Positions 41,872 through 52,180 of a stretch of DNA of 64,000 nucleotides are shown piece by piece. The notes beneath the pieces were generated by a model. It was not told the DNA's origin. It saw nothing but the letters and a program-made list of their open reading frames with translations, and did not search any database. A program made the position numbers and the translations under genes. Location of the stretch: NCBI RefSeq assembly GCF_007971385.1, contig NZ_CP042434.1, positions 3,596,001 to 3,660,000 on the forward strand. The letters are read 5' to 3'. The number at the start of each line of letters is the position of its first letter. Positions within the stretch are counted from its first letter, which is position 1. This DNA is from Arachidicoccus ginsenosidivorans (GTDB taxonomy: Bacteria > Bacteroidota > Bacteroidia > Chitinophagales > Chitinophagaceae).

Positions 41872-43541
41872 ATGAAATTTACAATCAATAAATATTATTT
41901 ACTTGGTTTATCGCTCATGGCGGTTACCTTGTTTACAGGGTGCGCCAAGTTTGTGGATAAACCGCCACTGGATAACTTCTCAAATGATGAGTATTGGACC
42001 AGTGAGACCAATGTCAGAACCTATAATTGGGGATTTTATGAAATGTTCACCGGTTTTGGGACTGGGACCAATGGTGATTTTTATTTTTCCTGGCTCTCAG
42101 ATGATCAGGCACCTTCTGGATTTACCAATTTTGTATTAAACGCTCCAGCCAGTGATGGCCGTTGGACCTTTGCCAATATCAGAAAGGCCAATATTATGTT
42201 GGAAAACATAGACAAAGTGCCCATGGATGATGAAGCCAAAAATCATTGGAAGGGGGTAGCCCGGTTTTTTAGGGCACTGGCCTATTTTAGATTGGTGAAG
42301 GTTTTTGGAGATGTGCCTTGGATCAATAAATCACTGGATATTTCTGAAGATGATATAATTTATAAACCCAGAGATTCCAGGGCGTTGGTTATGGATAGTG
42401 TGCTTTCTGATCTGAACTTTGCTTATGCTAATCTTCGCCAAGAGGATCAAGCGAACACGGTGAATAAGGATGTGGCATTGGCCTTAATTTCTCGGGTGGG
42501 ATTGTACGCAGGTACTTATCGTAAATACCACACCGAGTTAAGTTTGCCAGATGCTGAAAAGTTTTTAACAGCATCTAAAGATGCCAGTACAAAACTGATG
42601 ACTGCCGGGTATACATTGAATGCAGATTTTAGAACAGTGTATAGTTCATTGGACTTGAGTAAGGATCCTGAATGCATTTTGTACAAGCAATATGAACCAG
42701 GGGTACTGACGCATTCAGTAATAGGCTATACCAATAGTAGTACAACAATGGCTGGGTTAAATAAGAATGCCGTAGAATCATTTGTGTGCACAGACGGCTT
42801 CCCCATTGGCGTTTCAACGCACTATGAAGGAGATGCTGATCTAGATCATACGCTCGCCAACAGGGATAAGCGCCTTTTGGAAACGATTAGTGATTTTCTC
42901 TGTTATAAAACGCATCTTGTTAATGGTTTGAGTGCCTCTACTGGCTATCGGCCTGCAAAATTCTTGCAGCCTGCAGATGAAAACCAGTTGGCGCCTTATA
43001 ATAGTACTGATGCGCCGATTTTCTGGTTACCTGAAATTCTGGACAACTATGCAGAGGCCTGTGCTGAACTAGATGATATGGGAAAATATACCATCACTCA
43101 AGCCGATCTGGATAAATCAGTGAATAAGTTAAGAGCAAGATCTGGTGTACCAGCACTGCAAGTAGTAGGCCATCAGGGAACCGCTATTGGAGGCGTCGCT
43201 TTTACGGATCCCGATAAAGACAGCGATGTGCCATCGCTGATCTGGGAAATTCGTAGGGAAAGAAGAGTAGAGCTTATGATGTGTGGATTCAGGTTTTATG
43301 ATCTGATGCGCTGGAAAAAAGGTGAAAAACTAGACAATACAAAAATCCAGATATCTTCCTGGGGGCTAAAGTGCCTCCTGCCGATAAATTGGATCTAAAC
43401 AGTGATGGCTATATTGAACCTTATGGTGGAACCAGTAACCGGACCTTCGCTAATAAAAACTATTTGTCTCCCGTACCTACTGGTCAGATTGCCTTATATC
43501 CAAAAGATATCCAGGATGGCATGCAAAATCCTGATTGGTAA
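41872..43541 (+). CDS. SusD-family lipoprotein, one frameshift
   Basis: About 556 residues after restoring one C at 43347-43348, which recovers NTKIPDIFLGAKVPPADKL and a normal SusD ending (LSPVPTGQIALYPKDIQ ... PDW) with TAA at 43541. A lipobox (LFTGCAK) follows the signal segment. Characteristic helices are visible in ARFFRALAYFRLVKVFGDVPW and the RRERRVELMMCGFRFYDLMRWK motif. It is the partner of the preceding SusC. The break leaves the last roughly 50 codons in another frame. Confidence 0.9.
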
Positions 43542-43986
43542 GGGCATTGGTTTGTATTGATTTGATCAAAGTACAATAGTTTAATATAGGATATTATAAC
43601 AGTACAGCCTCTCTTTGCTACATTTATAGAATTTGGCAAAGAGAGGCTGTACTGTTTAAAGGGAGCTTAAGTTGGAGGCGGGCAAATTTGACTACAGCAT
43701 TTTATTAAGGTGCTTCTTAGAAAGGATGTACGTGAATGTTGACAGGGGATGAAAGGTATAGGGCTATCAATAGTCTGGCCATTTATGGCTTTACAGGTTC
43801 ATTCTGGTAGAAATTAAGGTGGCAAAAGAGATTTCTATCGTATCTTTCGACCAGCGCTATTTGTTCTATTTTTTTTGAGCTATGCGATGGAGTGACTCAA
43901 TTCTTTGTAGTGGAAATGGTGATTAAGGCAATGATCAAACCATTGGGCGCTATTATTTAGTATTACAATTATTATAATATTACAAA
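43542..43986. other. Intergenic region holding a strong hairpin
   Basis: No gene is visible in these 445 bases. The notable structure is the perfect inverted repeat listed at 43599-43655. The rest, up to the AT-rich stretch before the thioredoxin-like gene, shows nothing I can name. Confidence 0.4.
43599..43655. terminator. Perfect 20-bp inverted repeat, terminator-like
   Basis: The arms 43599-43618 and 43636-43655 are exact reverse complements, with a 17-base loop. The right arm ends in TGTTTAAA rather than a long T-run. It lies 58 bases after the SusD stop and probably ends that transcript. Confidence 0.6.
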
Positions 43987-44631
43987 ATGTTATTGAATAA
44001 ACAAATATGGATAGCCGTTGTTTCTGTAATGACAATTAGCGTTATGGCTGCATGCGCTAGGAACAGTGAGCAGAAACAGTCGAGTTCGAACGACTTGTCC
44101 AGCTCCTCTTCCTCTAAAGAAAACAGGGAGGAAACCGGACTGGCCAGTGCAGATAACCGAAAAGCTATCATCGCGGAGCTGGGTAAAAATTACCAAAAAT
44201 CCGCCAATGGGCAATACAGAAAGCGCATTGCCACCATAGCACCATTTAAAATTCAGTTAGTTAATGGACAGGAATTTACCTATAAGGATCTTGAACATGA
44301 TAAACCGGTAATATTGGTCTATTTCTCACCGGATTGCCAGGAGTGTCAACAATTTACCAAATCATTGGTTAAAAGAATTGCCGATTTTAAAGACCGGCAA
44401 TTGCTATTTGTTACCTACCAGCCACTTGACAAAGTGACTGCCTTTTATAATGAAAATGGGCTGCGAAAATATCCACAGCTTAAGATGGGAACTGAAGGAT
44501 ACAGTTTTACTGTTCAGAAATATTATAAGGTGGAGCATTTTCCTTTTGTGGCCAGCTATGATAAAACGGGGCATTTGGTCCAGGTATACGTTAATAATAC
44601 ACAGCCTGAAAAGTTAGCAGCTGAAATCTGA
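43987..44631 (+). CDS. Thioredoxin-like (TlpA/redoxin) lipoprotein
   Basis: 214 residues with a signal and lipobox (MAACARN), then a low-complexity stretch with serines (DLSSSSSSKENREE) acting as a tether, and a thioredoxin-fold domain from about residue 80. The redox motif is CQEC (C117, C120) in FSPDCQECQQF, and a PFV element (HFPFVASYDKTG) supplies the cis-proline. It is likely a periplasmic or surface oxidoreductase. It stands alone between two SusCD pairs and ends before a bidirectional terminator; a link to either pair is not shown. Confidence 0.85.
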   Translation: MLLNKQIWIAVVSVMTISVMAACARNSEQKQSSSNDLSSSSSSKENREETGLASADNRKAIIAELGKNYQKSANGQYRKRIATIAPFKIQLVNGQEFTYKDLEHDKPVILVYFSPDCQECQQFTKSLVKRIADFKDRQLLFVTYQPLDKVTAFYNENGLRKYPQLKMGTEGYSFTVQKYYKVEHFPFVASYDKTGHLVQVYVNNTQPEKLAAEI

Positions 44632-44795
44632 AAATTTGGTTCCGGCAAATATCTTCACTAAAAAAGATTGTCCAATAATTGTCTGCAACTCCATAAAAAT
44701 ATCAAGGGCTATTGTAGAGCAAATCGATCACCCAAACTCAGTGCCCCACAATACTAATAATAATTTATCGCATTTATTTAAGGGGTCATCCTAAT

Positions 44796-44825
44796 AAAAA
44801 ATCGGGGTTTTAGCCCCGATTTTTT
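44796..44825. terminator. Bidirectional terminator
   Basis: AAAAAATCGGGG (44796-44807) and CCCCGATTTTTT (44814-44825) form a perfect 12-bp stem with a 6-base loop and T-runs on both strands. It separates the thioredoxin-like gene from the convergent SusD gene. Confidence 0.92.
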
Positions 44826-44884
44826 ATTTTAAAACTTTATTTTAAGACGGAATGAATATCTATCAAGACAACTGCTTTTTTTTA

Positions 44885-46618
44885 TTATTGTCCAGCAGCA
44901 TTTTGTTTTAACACGCCACCAGAACGATCGATCTGTTGTTGTGGTATGGGGAATATTTCATCCTTCTTTTCAAAAGTAATGGTCTTTGAAGCAGATACAT
45001 ATTCCTTTTCAAAGTTCTGATAACTTTCTATAACTGTTTTGGCGATACCCCATCTTACCAGATCATAGAAACGATGACCTTCCAATGCCAGTTCCAGTCT
45101 TCTTTCCGTCTCAATAGCCTGCATGGCATATTCTTTACTTGCAAAGGAAGGATAAGGCTTAATGGTATAGACTGCAGCTGGCTTGCCATCTATTTTCTTT
45201 CCAGGTAATAAAGCAGCTCTGCTTCTGACATCATTAACCCTGGCCAACGCATAAGCCAAGTCATTCGTCTGTGCAGCACACTCTGCAGCCATCAGGTATA
45301 CATCCGCCAGACGAATGATATTAACATTCAGTCCGGTGATTTCCTCTGTTCCAGGGACAGTGTTGCCTGCAAAATCTGCTTTGTTGATCATCTGCTTTTT
45401 AGAAAGGAACGGGCCGGCAAAGGCAACTTCCCTGATCCAGTCATCACCTGGAAAAATACCCCAATCTTTAAAGGGGACCCCTCTTCTGGCTACCGTATAA
45501 TCCAGCCTAGGATCAAAATGCAAACTTTGGTCAACTTGATAATGCCTCTTTTGTGCAGTATCTAACCCCAAATCTGATACATATGGATTTTTTCGATAAT
45601 CGCTTGGGTCTAAAATTGGCAGCCCATTGGCATCAACTTTATAGGCATTCACCAAATCCAATGAAGGTTGAAAAAAGCCGCAACAGCTGACAGGAGCTGA
45701 ACCGTAGAATCCGGAGAGCATATCACCGACATTTCCATTATCACCGGAACCATCAGGGTTGATGATTTGTTGTGCTGCAAAGATACTTCCAGGGCCGTTT
45801 TCCTTATTGATATCAAAGTTGTCAGTAAATGGAATGGAGATCAGTGCTGGTTTTTTGGAAATCACGTCCTTAAACAAAGGCAAAGCCTGGTCATATTTCT
45901 TTTCATACAAATAGAGCTTACCAAGGTATGATTCAGCAGCATATTTATCTACTCTACCTGCCTCATTATTTGGCTTTTCATAAGTAAGATTTTCCACTGC
46001 GAACTTAAGGTCTTCCTCGATCTTGGGAGTGATATCCACATCATTGGCTACTTTCGCCGCATCAGCTGTTTTAGTGATGGATTCGTCAATATATGGAATC
46101 TCATTACCGAATACACGGGTCATGAAGAAATAATAATGAGCGCGTAAAAACTTGGCCTGAGCCTCGATTGAGGTAGCTTCTTCATCAGTGAATTTATCAC
46201 TTACATCAGATGCCTGCAGTTGCGCCAGCATTTTTAAAGTAAAATTACAACGGATCACCCCTTCATAGTAATTATTCCACATGGTGGGCAAATTATCATT
46301 ACTTGGTAACACTTTATGCAATTCAATGTCATTCATTGGCGATTGGTCTGCATTACTACTGCCTTTGTGTGCATCATCAGAGGCCACTTCACCGAAGAGC
46401 CACTGGCTTGGCGCACTGGAGTAATTGCCCCATGTCCCATTAATATTACCGTTGACTAGGCCGTATGCCGCAATTAATGCATTATTCACCGCTTTGGTCG
46501 TTGGTAACTGCTCATCCGTAATTTGCGCCTTTGGCGACGTTTCTAAAAAACCCTTGCCGCAGGAAAACAGCGCAAACATCAGGCAAAGTGGAATGATTAT
46601 TTGTTTTATCTTTTTCAT
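44885..46618 (-). CDS. SusD/RagB-family lipoprotein
   Basis: 577 residues with lipobox (LFSCGKG) and the full SusD pattern: QAKFLRAHYYFFMTRVFGNEIPYIDE, VDKYAAESYLGKLYLYEK, VYLMAAECAAQTND, VRSRAALLPGKK, TERRLELALEGHRFYDLVRWG and the ending DEIFPIPQQQIDRSGG. It is intact. It follows its SusC partner by 34 bases on the minus strand. No hydrolase is adjacent, so the ligand is unknown. Confidence 0.95.
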   Translation of the reverse strand: MKKIKQIIIPLCLMFALFSCGKGFLETSPKAQITDEQLPTTKAVNNALIAAYGLVNGNINGTWGNYSSAPSQWLFGEVASDDAHKGSSNADQSPMNDIELHKVLPSNDNLPTMWNNYYEGVIRCNFTLKMLAQLQASDVSDKFTDEEATSIEAQAKFLRAHYYFFMTRVFGNEIPYIDESITKTADAAKVANDVDITPKIEEDLKFAVENLTYEKPNNEAGRVDKYAAESYLGKLYLYEKKYDQALPLFKDVISKKPALISIPFTDNFDINKENGPGSIFAAQQIINPDGSGDNGNVGDMLSGFYGSAPVSCCGFFQPSLDLVNAYKVDANGLPILDPSDYRKNPYVSDLGLDTAQKRHYQVDQSLHFDPRLDYTVARRGVPFKDWGIFPGDDWIREVAFAGPFLSKKQMINKADFAGNTVPGTEEITGLNVNIIRLADVYLMAAECAAQTNDLAYALARVNDVRSRAALLPGKKIDGKPAAVYTIKPYPSFASKEYAMQAIETERRLELALEGHRFYDLVRWGIAKTVIESYQNFEKEYVSASKTITFEKKDEIFPIPQQQIDRSGGVLKQNAAGQ

Positions 46619-46652
46619 AATTAATTCAAGTTTAATGTTAATTCAATGAAGC

Positions 46653-49600
46653 TTAAAATGTTACATTCATACCAAAGATGAATTGACGGGATGCTGGATA
46701 AACTCCCAGATCAACGCCAGGTGCTGAGAAAGTGCTGGAGAACTGACTAACCTCAGGATCCAGACCTGAATAGCCTGTAAGTGTAAACAGGTTTGTCGCA
46801 CTGACATATACTCTAAGGTTGCTGATTTCATTGTTTTTAAACCATTTTTCTGTAGGGAAGGTATATCCTAACTGAATATTTTTCATTCTAAAATAACTAC
46901 CATCCTGGATATAGTAACTATTTGATTGTAGCTCCATTGCAGATGGATTTCTGTAAGGAGATGGGACATGGCTACCAGTATTGGTTGGGCTCCAGGCATC
47001 TAACAGTCGGGTGCTGACCGCACCGTCGAAGGCACTGAAGTCTGTGTAATATCTGGTGGCATCAAAAATGTCATTCCCTTGGGAGGCGTTAAAAAACATA
47101 GAAAGATCAAAGCGCTTGTAATTGGCATTAAAACTCAGAGAATAAATAAAGTCAGGATGCGGATTGCCAATGATGGTACGGTCATCTGCATCAATAATGC
47201 CGTCACCATTAATGTCAGCGTATTTCTGACCTCCAACACGGGCGCCATCGTAGGAAGGTGTATTGGAAATATCTTCGGCACTCTGATAAATACCTGTCAC
47301 TTTATAGCCGTAAAATGCACCGAATACTTCACCAGCTCTCAGAATGGAGGTATTGATACTTCTGAACGTGCCATAGATTTGTTCTGAAACAGAAGGTGCC
47401 AGAGATACTAATTTATTGATATTCTTTGAGATGTTGAAACCTAGGTCAAACTTGAATTCGTCCTTTCTCGCATTTTGATGAAAGTGATAATTTAATGCTA
47501 ATTCTACCCCTTTGTTGGTCATGGTGCCGATGTTTACATAAGGAGAGGAGCCACCACCGACAGCTTGTGAAGGCAGGGGGACGGGGTAAAGCATATCTGT
47601 TGTCTTTCTGTTATAGAAATCCAGTGATCCGTCAAAGCTATGATCTAAAATCGTGAAATCCAGCCCCGCATTCCAGGATTTTAGGGCTTCCCATTTGACA
47701 TCTGGATTATCATAACTACTGGTCCAGATACCGCTACTCAGATCTTTACCACCAATAGGGTATGAGGAGGTATTTTGGGATGCCTGATATCGACGCAAAT
47801 ACTGGAAGGAAGGGATACTCTGGTTACCAGTCGCACCATAACCGACACGCAATTTTAAGTCATTGATCCAATCAGCGCTTTTCATGAAATCTTCATCGGA
47901 AACTCTCCAGGCTATGCTTGCGGCCGGGAAATTACCATAGCGGTTGTTGGGACCAAAGTTGGACGAGCCATCCCGGCGGATTGTGGCACTTAACAGGTAT
48001 TTATCTGCGTAATCGTAGTCTACGCGACCAAATAAAGAGAAAAGAGAGGATTCATAGCCGCTACTTCCACTGGATTTATTGGTGCTGGCCGCATCCAGAT
48101 AATAGTAGTTGATATCGCCGAAAATAAAGAAATTATTACCAGTACCTGATAAAACCCTGCCTGAGTTCTGGACGGCTTCCGAACCGGCTAGTATGGACAG
48201 GTCATGTTTTTGTGCAAAAGTGTGTTTATAGGTTATCGTATTGGTCCAGGTCCATTCAGAGGCATAACCCTGGGTCTCGTTCAGTGGGTTATTGGTGTAA
48301 TTCCCTTCAGAGAATTCCGGGTTGGGATAACCAATACTGATGGAATTGTAATTGTCATATCGCAGACCGTAAGTTGTTTTGAGGTTTAAACCATCGATAA
48401 TTTTCAGGTCAGCATAGGCACTTCCAAAGAACTGGTTATCGGTATTGATATTGTCTTTGGCGCGGTAAAGTACCGCCAAGGGGTTTTCGGCATTACCTAG
48501 CATACTGCCTTTGGTGCCGGCAAAATTTCCTTTTATATCATAGACCGGCACAATGGTCTGCATACGGTAGGCCCAGCCAATAGGAGAGCCTTCTCCCTGG
48601 TAACTTCCGGCTACATTCGTGTTGGTCGCAAACCCATTGAACTTCATTCTGGAATATTGTATGTTTTCTCCAATAGTCAGGTGATCATTCAGGGTTTTGA
48701 ATGTAGAGTTTGCACGAATCTGTGCTCTTTCAAATCCAGTGTATTTGACCGTGCCATCTTGTTTGAAATAACCACCGCTGATCGCATAGGTCGCATTTTC
48801 ACCTCCGCCCAGGATACTCATTTCATGGCTCTGCATAGGCGCATTGTGGGTGATTTCCTTGAACCAATTGGTGCCTTGCTGATTGGCTTTAGTAATCTGG
48901 TAGAAAGTAGACGCATCCTGCGTATAGCGATAAAGGGATGGGTCTACCATATCTGGTGTAATCTCCTGTCCAAATGTGCCACCAGCTCTCAAATATTCGG
49001 GGAGTGTAGGCTGATCGCCTGTGCCATAATTGTCGCCAACTGATTTACTATCAATGACACCACCCGCGTTTTTGACGGAAGTAAATAAATACTCGGCATA
49101 CTGCAGTGGGTTTAAGTAATCAGGGAAGGTCCCTTTATTGGGCGATTGCACGCCATAATAGGAAGAAATTGAAATTCTGGGTGCGCCCATCCGGCCTTTT
49201 TTGGTCGTAATAATAACAACACCATTATTGGCTCTGGATCCATATATAGACGCAGCAGAGGCGTCTTTTAGCACCTGCATGCTTTCAATATCCTCGGCAC
49301 TAAGCCAGCTTAGTTTACCAGTATATGGCATTCCGTCAATAATAAATAGAGGGTCATTGTTATTAATGGTACTGAAACCTCTGATCCGGATCTGTGGGGT
49401 AGATCCGGGAGATCCATCATTAATGATCTGTACACCGGCTGCCTTACCTTGCATGGCTTCAACCGGGCTGGCGGCAGGCTGGTCCTTGACCTCTTTCATA
49501 TCCACCACTGCGACCGATCCGGTCAAGTCTTTTTTCTGCATCGTGCCATAGCCGACGACGATCACGTCACTTAAATCTGAATTTGAAGGAGTAAGCTGCA

Positions 49601-49889
49601 TATTAATGACCGCTTCGCTACCAACGTTAGCAGTGGCCTTTTTAAAGCCAACTGAAGAAAATTGCAGCACATCACCGACGGATGCATTAATGGTATATTG
49701 TCCATTTTCGTCTGTGGTGGTGCCTAGATTTTTGCCTTGGATTTGGACCGAAGCATTAGGGAGTGGCGCTCCTTTTTCTGATGTTACTTTTCCTGTAACG
49801 GTTTTAACCTGCGCATCAGCCTGGAGGCAAATGGCAAAAGAAAACGTCAGCAGAAATAGTAACATTGCAGGAAGGTTAAATCTTTTCAT
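46653..49889 (-). CDS. SusC/RagA TonB-dependent outer membrane transporter
   Basis: 1078 residues with a signal peptide (MKRFNLPAMLLFLLTFSFAICLQADA), the carboxypeptidase-like domain (VTGKVTSEKGAPLPNASVQI), DVIVVGYGTMQKKD, a plug (AMQGKAAGVQI, IRIRGFSTINNNDPLFIIDGMPY) and a 22-strand-type barrel ending FIFGMNVTF. It is intact and paired with the SusD gene behind it. The upstream region carries repeated AT-rich palindromes. The transported compound cannot be inferred from neighbours. Confidence 0.95.
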   Translation of the reverse strand: MKRFNLPAMLLFLLTFSFAICLQADAQVKTVTGKVTSEKGAPLPNASVQIQGKNLGTTTDENGQYTINASVGDVLQFSSVGFKKATANVGSEAVINMQLTPSNSDLSDVIVVGYGTMQKKDLTGSVAVVDMKEVKDQPAASPVEAMQGKAAGVQIINDGSPGSTPQIRIRGFSTINNNDPLFIIDGMPYTGKLSWLSAEDIESMQVLKDASAASIYGSRANNGVVIITTKKGRMGAPRISISSYYGVQSPNKGTFPDYLNPLQYAEYLFTSVKNAGGVIDSKSVGDNYGTGDQPTLPEYLRAGGTFGQEITPDMVDPSLYRYTQDASTFYQITKANQQGTNWFKEITHNAPMQSHEMSILGGGENATYAISGGYFKQDGTVKYTGFERAQIRANSTFKTLNDHLTIGENIQYSRMKFNGFATNTNVAGSYQGEGSPIGWAYRMQTIVPVYDIKGNFAGTKGSMLGNAENPLAVLYRAKDNINTDNQFFGSAYADLKIIDGLNLKTTYGLRYDNYNSISIGYPNPEFSEGNYTNNPLNETQGYASEWTWTNTITYKHTFAQKHDLSILAGSEAVQNSGRVLSGTGNNFFIFGDINYYYLDAASTNKSSGSSGYESSLFSLFGRVDYDYADKYLLSATIRRDGSSNFGPNNRYGNFPAASIAWRVSDEDFMKSADWINDLKLRVGYGATGNQSIPSFQYLRRYQASQNTSSYPIGGKDLSSGIWTSSYDNPDVKWEALKSWNAGLDFTILDHSFDGSLDFYNRKTTDMLYPVPLPSQAVGGGSSPYVNIGTMTNKGVELALNYHFHQNARKDEFKFDLGFNISKNINKLVSLAPSVSEQIYGTFRSINTSILRAGEVFGAFYGYKVTGIYQSAEDISNTPSYDGARVGGQKYADINGDGIIDADDRTIIGNPHPDFIYSLSFNANYKRFDLSMFFNASQGNDIFDATRYYTDFSAFDGAVSTRLLDAWSPTNTGSHVPSPYRNPSAMELQSNSYYIQDGSYFRMKNIQLGYTFPTEKWFKNNEISNLRVYVSATNLFTLTGYSGLDPEVSQFSSTFSAPGVDLGVYPASRQFIFGMNVTF

Positions 49890-50496
49890 ACATTAGGGGA
49901 ATTTTAAAGTGTATTGATTTTTAATGCAATTGCTCATCTAAGATATGTTAAATTATACTGTTGATGAAAATTAAATTTAACAAGATTGTGTAAAAATTAT
50001 TTAACAGAAATTTTCAAAATGATTAAATATGGCTAAAAAAAAGATAATATTTAACTATAATATGTTTTCTGTGAGCTCCTGTATAGTTAAATTTAACAAA
50101 TAAATCGGGAACGATTACAGTAAATCATATGTCTGACATGATTGTTTAATTATTGCCCAATTTGCAAAGCAGATTTGTGGAAAAAAAATTTTCGCTTCCA
50201 CTATTTCTTTAGCTGATTCTATGAAAAATTAAAAATACAGATACATCTTTTATGATTTCCTCTATATTATAAGTTTGCCAGCATCAGGCTATGATTATTT
50301 TATTCGAAGGATTTTATTAAATAGAAACCAGCTCTTGAAAATCCAATAAATGCTCCATGTTAAAAGGGGGGATGTTTCCGAATCACAAATAAAAAAAATA
50401 GAAAATGGCTTTCATAAAATAGCCAGACAATTTGCCTCTATTCAACTTTTTTAATGTTGCAATATAACTTGTAGTAGGTTATTAATTACCGGTTTT
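49890..50496. promoter_or_regulatory. AT-rich upstream region of the third SusCD pair, with repeated palindromes
   Basis: No gene is evident in these 607 bases. The 12-base palindrome GTTAAATTTAAC occurs at 50086-50097 and TTAAATTTAAC at 49971-49981, about 115 bases apart, with related half-sites nearby (GTTAAATTATAC around 49947, ATTTAACTATAAT around 50049). They may be operators for the minus-strand susC gene. No matching -7 box was found. Confidence 0.35.
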
Positions 50497-51857
50497 TCAA
50501 TCTGCTATATCCCGAATTAATGGCCGGTTATTTGTGGTATCCCTGTGTTCATAAGTTAGCTTAAATGCTAAGAGGTCTGGTTTATATGTTCGCTTACGTT
50601 TTAGTTCATACTGATAAACGGCTTGGCCTAAAGTTGTCATAAACGGGAACCCAACAGTTTCATAATCATATTTATTGTCATTAATCACGCCATCCTCATT
50701 AACGTATAGGGTACAACTGAGCATGAACTCTACATGGTGTTTAAAATCTGCGATATAAGAAACGTTGGTTAGGAACCCATAAGACCAACCTGGTTTATTA
50801 AATGCCCGAATATAGCGGGGAAGCTTATGGCCGGCATTTCTGAAAAAGAACTTTGTGAAGCTGTCAAAAATTTACTGGTGTCGTATTTAGGGTAATTTGT
50901 CTCGCCAGGGTATTGACTCATGTATTGAAGCAAAAATTTCCGGTCAGCTGCACTCAAGTTAAAACGTTTTTTAGGGTTTACGGCCTGTGGGAATAATACT
51001 GCTTTTAGCATATTGGTTAGATCTTCAAGACTGGTCCGGTTGCCTTTTGTAAAATCATAAGGACCTGTAATTAAACTGTCCTTGCTGTCCATATGCGCTT
51101 TGCCAATTAATATTTGCTTGCCATAATGGAAGCTATCTGTGCTGTAGGCGGCAGGTTGTTTGTATTGTATAGCCTCGTTTTGGGGATCTAAAAACCGGAT
51201 TTGGTTGGTGTGGCGGTTTTGATCTTCATTCATAGGATAGAACCTTCTGTCAATTCTTGTATGTGTATAACCCTTTTTTTGAAGTTGCGTATTAATATAC
51301 CCCTGTCCTAAAAACTCGTATAACCTGTTATAGGCGTCATTGTCACTGACCAGAAAGATTCTTTTGATATAGGCTGCAATGGAAGGCTGACCTGACATAG
51401 AGGTTGTGTCCCTATGAATGATTTGTTGGCTCTTATAACTACTATCTGTCAGCATATAGCTGTCTTTGCTAACGCCATAAGGCTTCAGTTGGTGGAGCTT
51501 TTGCAAGCTTAAAAAACTAATAGGCATTTTTACTGTGGAAGCAGGGTTAAAATAACCATCAGGTGAACAGTGATAAGTAAAGGTCGTAAAATGTGGTTGA
51601 TTGTTTTTGTCTCGATTTATTTGTGTATATAGGATCTGTAAACGGTATTTTTGAGGATGGTGATATACTTTTTGAAAAATGCTATCCTGAATGCCTCTAG
51701 TAATCTGGTTCAGTAATTGAGCCCTGTTTTCCTGGCTAAAGAGGCTATTTAGCGGCATAAATGCAAATGTCAGGCCTATTAAAAGCCAAAGACCCGATGC
51801 ATGCTTTTTGGGACCTATGCCTTTTAGTAATGTTTGTTGATAACGACTTACGATCAT
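50497..51857 (-). CDS. Class A beta-lactamase-like serine hydrolase, one frameshift
   Basis: About 453 residues after restoring one base in the A-run at 50866-50870 (a T-run on the coding strand), which gives KFFDSFTKFFFRNAG and runs to the stop at 50497. A signal-type hydrophobic segment (LWLLIGLTFAFMPLNSLFS, about residues 23-41) suggests export. The active-site motif SxxK is STVK (S107, K110) in FNPASTVKMP, and the SDN-like motif is LVSDNDAY. At the KTG position the sequence appears to read KPG (NKPGWSYG), so beta-lactam hydrolysis is doubtful. It is more likely a peptidase or carboxypeptidase-like enzyme of unknown substrate. It is divergent from a second enzyme of the same superfamily. 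Confidence 0.75.
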
Positions 51858-52180
51858 TTATGAAAGTTAGGTAGAATTTGTATTATTGCCAATAAATTCG
51901 ATCATTTAGATTAGGGTCGTTATTTAATGATTATGACTGTATTTGTAATGAGGGCTTAAGCAGATTTTAAGCAGGAATAATTGAGGGCAATATCATCCAA
52001 ATTTAGTAGCTTTAGGAATCCAAATTTTAAATGTGAGATCAGGAATCGGGTAGAGACGTTAATGCTTAAAACAGTGCGTTGACAAGTTAATATATGGTGG
52101 ATAATTAGAATTAGTTTGGACAGGCTGACGATATCATTTGATTATGAATCCTCATTTTAAAATCTTTAAATTTTTTTGTT
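51858..52180. other. Divergent gap between the two serine hydrolases
   Basis: About 320 bases, AT-rich. A short frame beginning at ATG 52144 (MNPHFKIFKFF) overlaps the next gene and stops quickly, so no gene is called. It must contain both promoters, but none was assigned. Confidence 0.35.
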
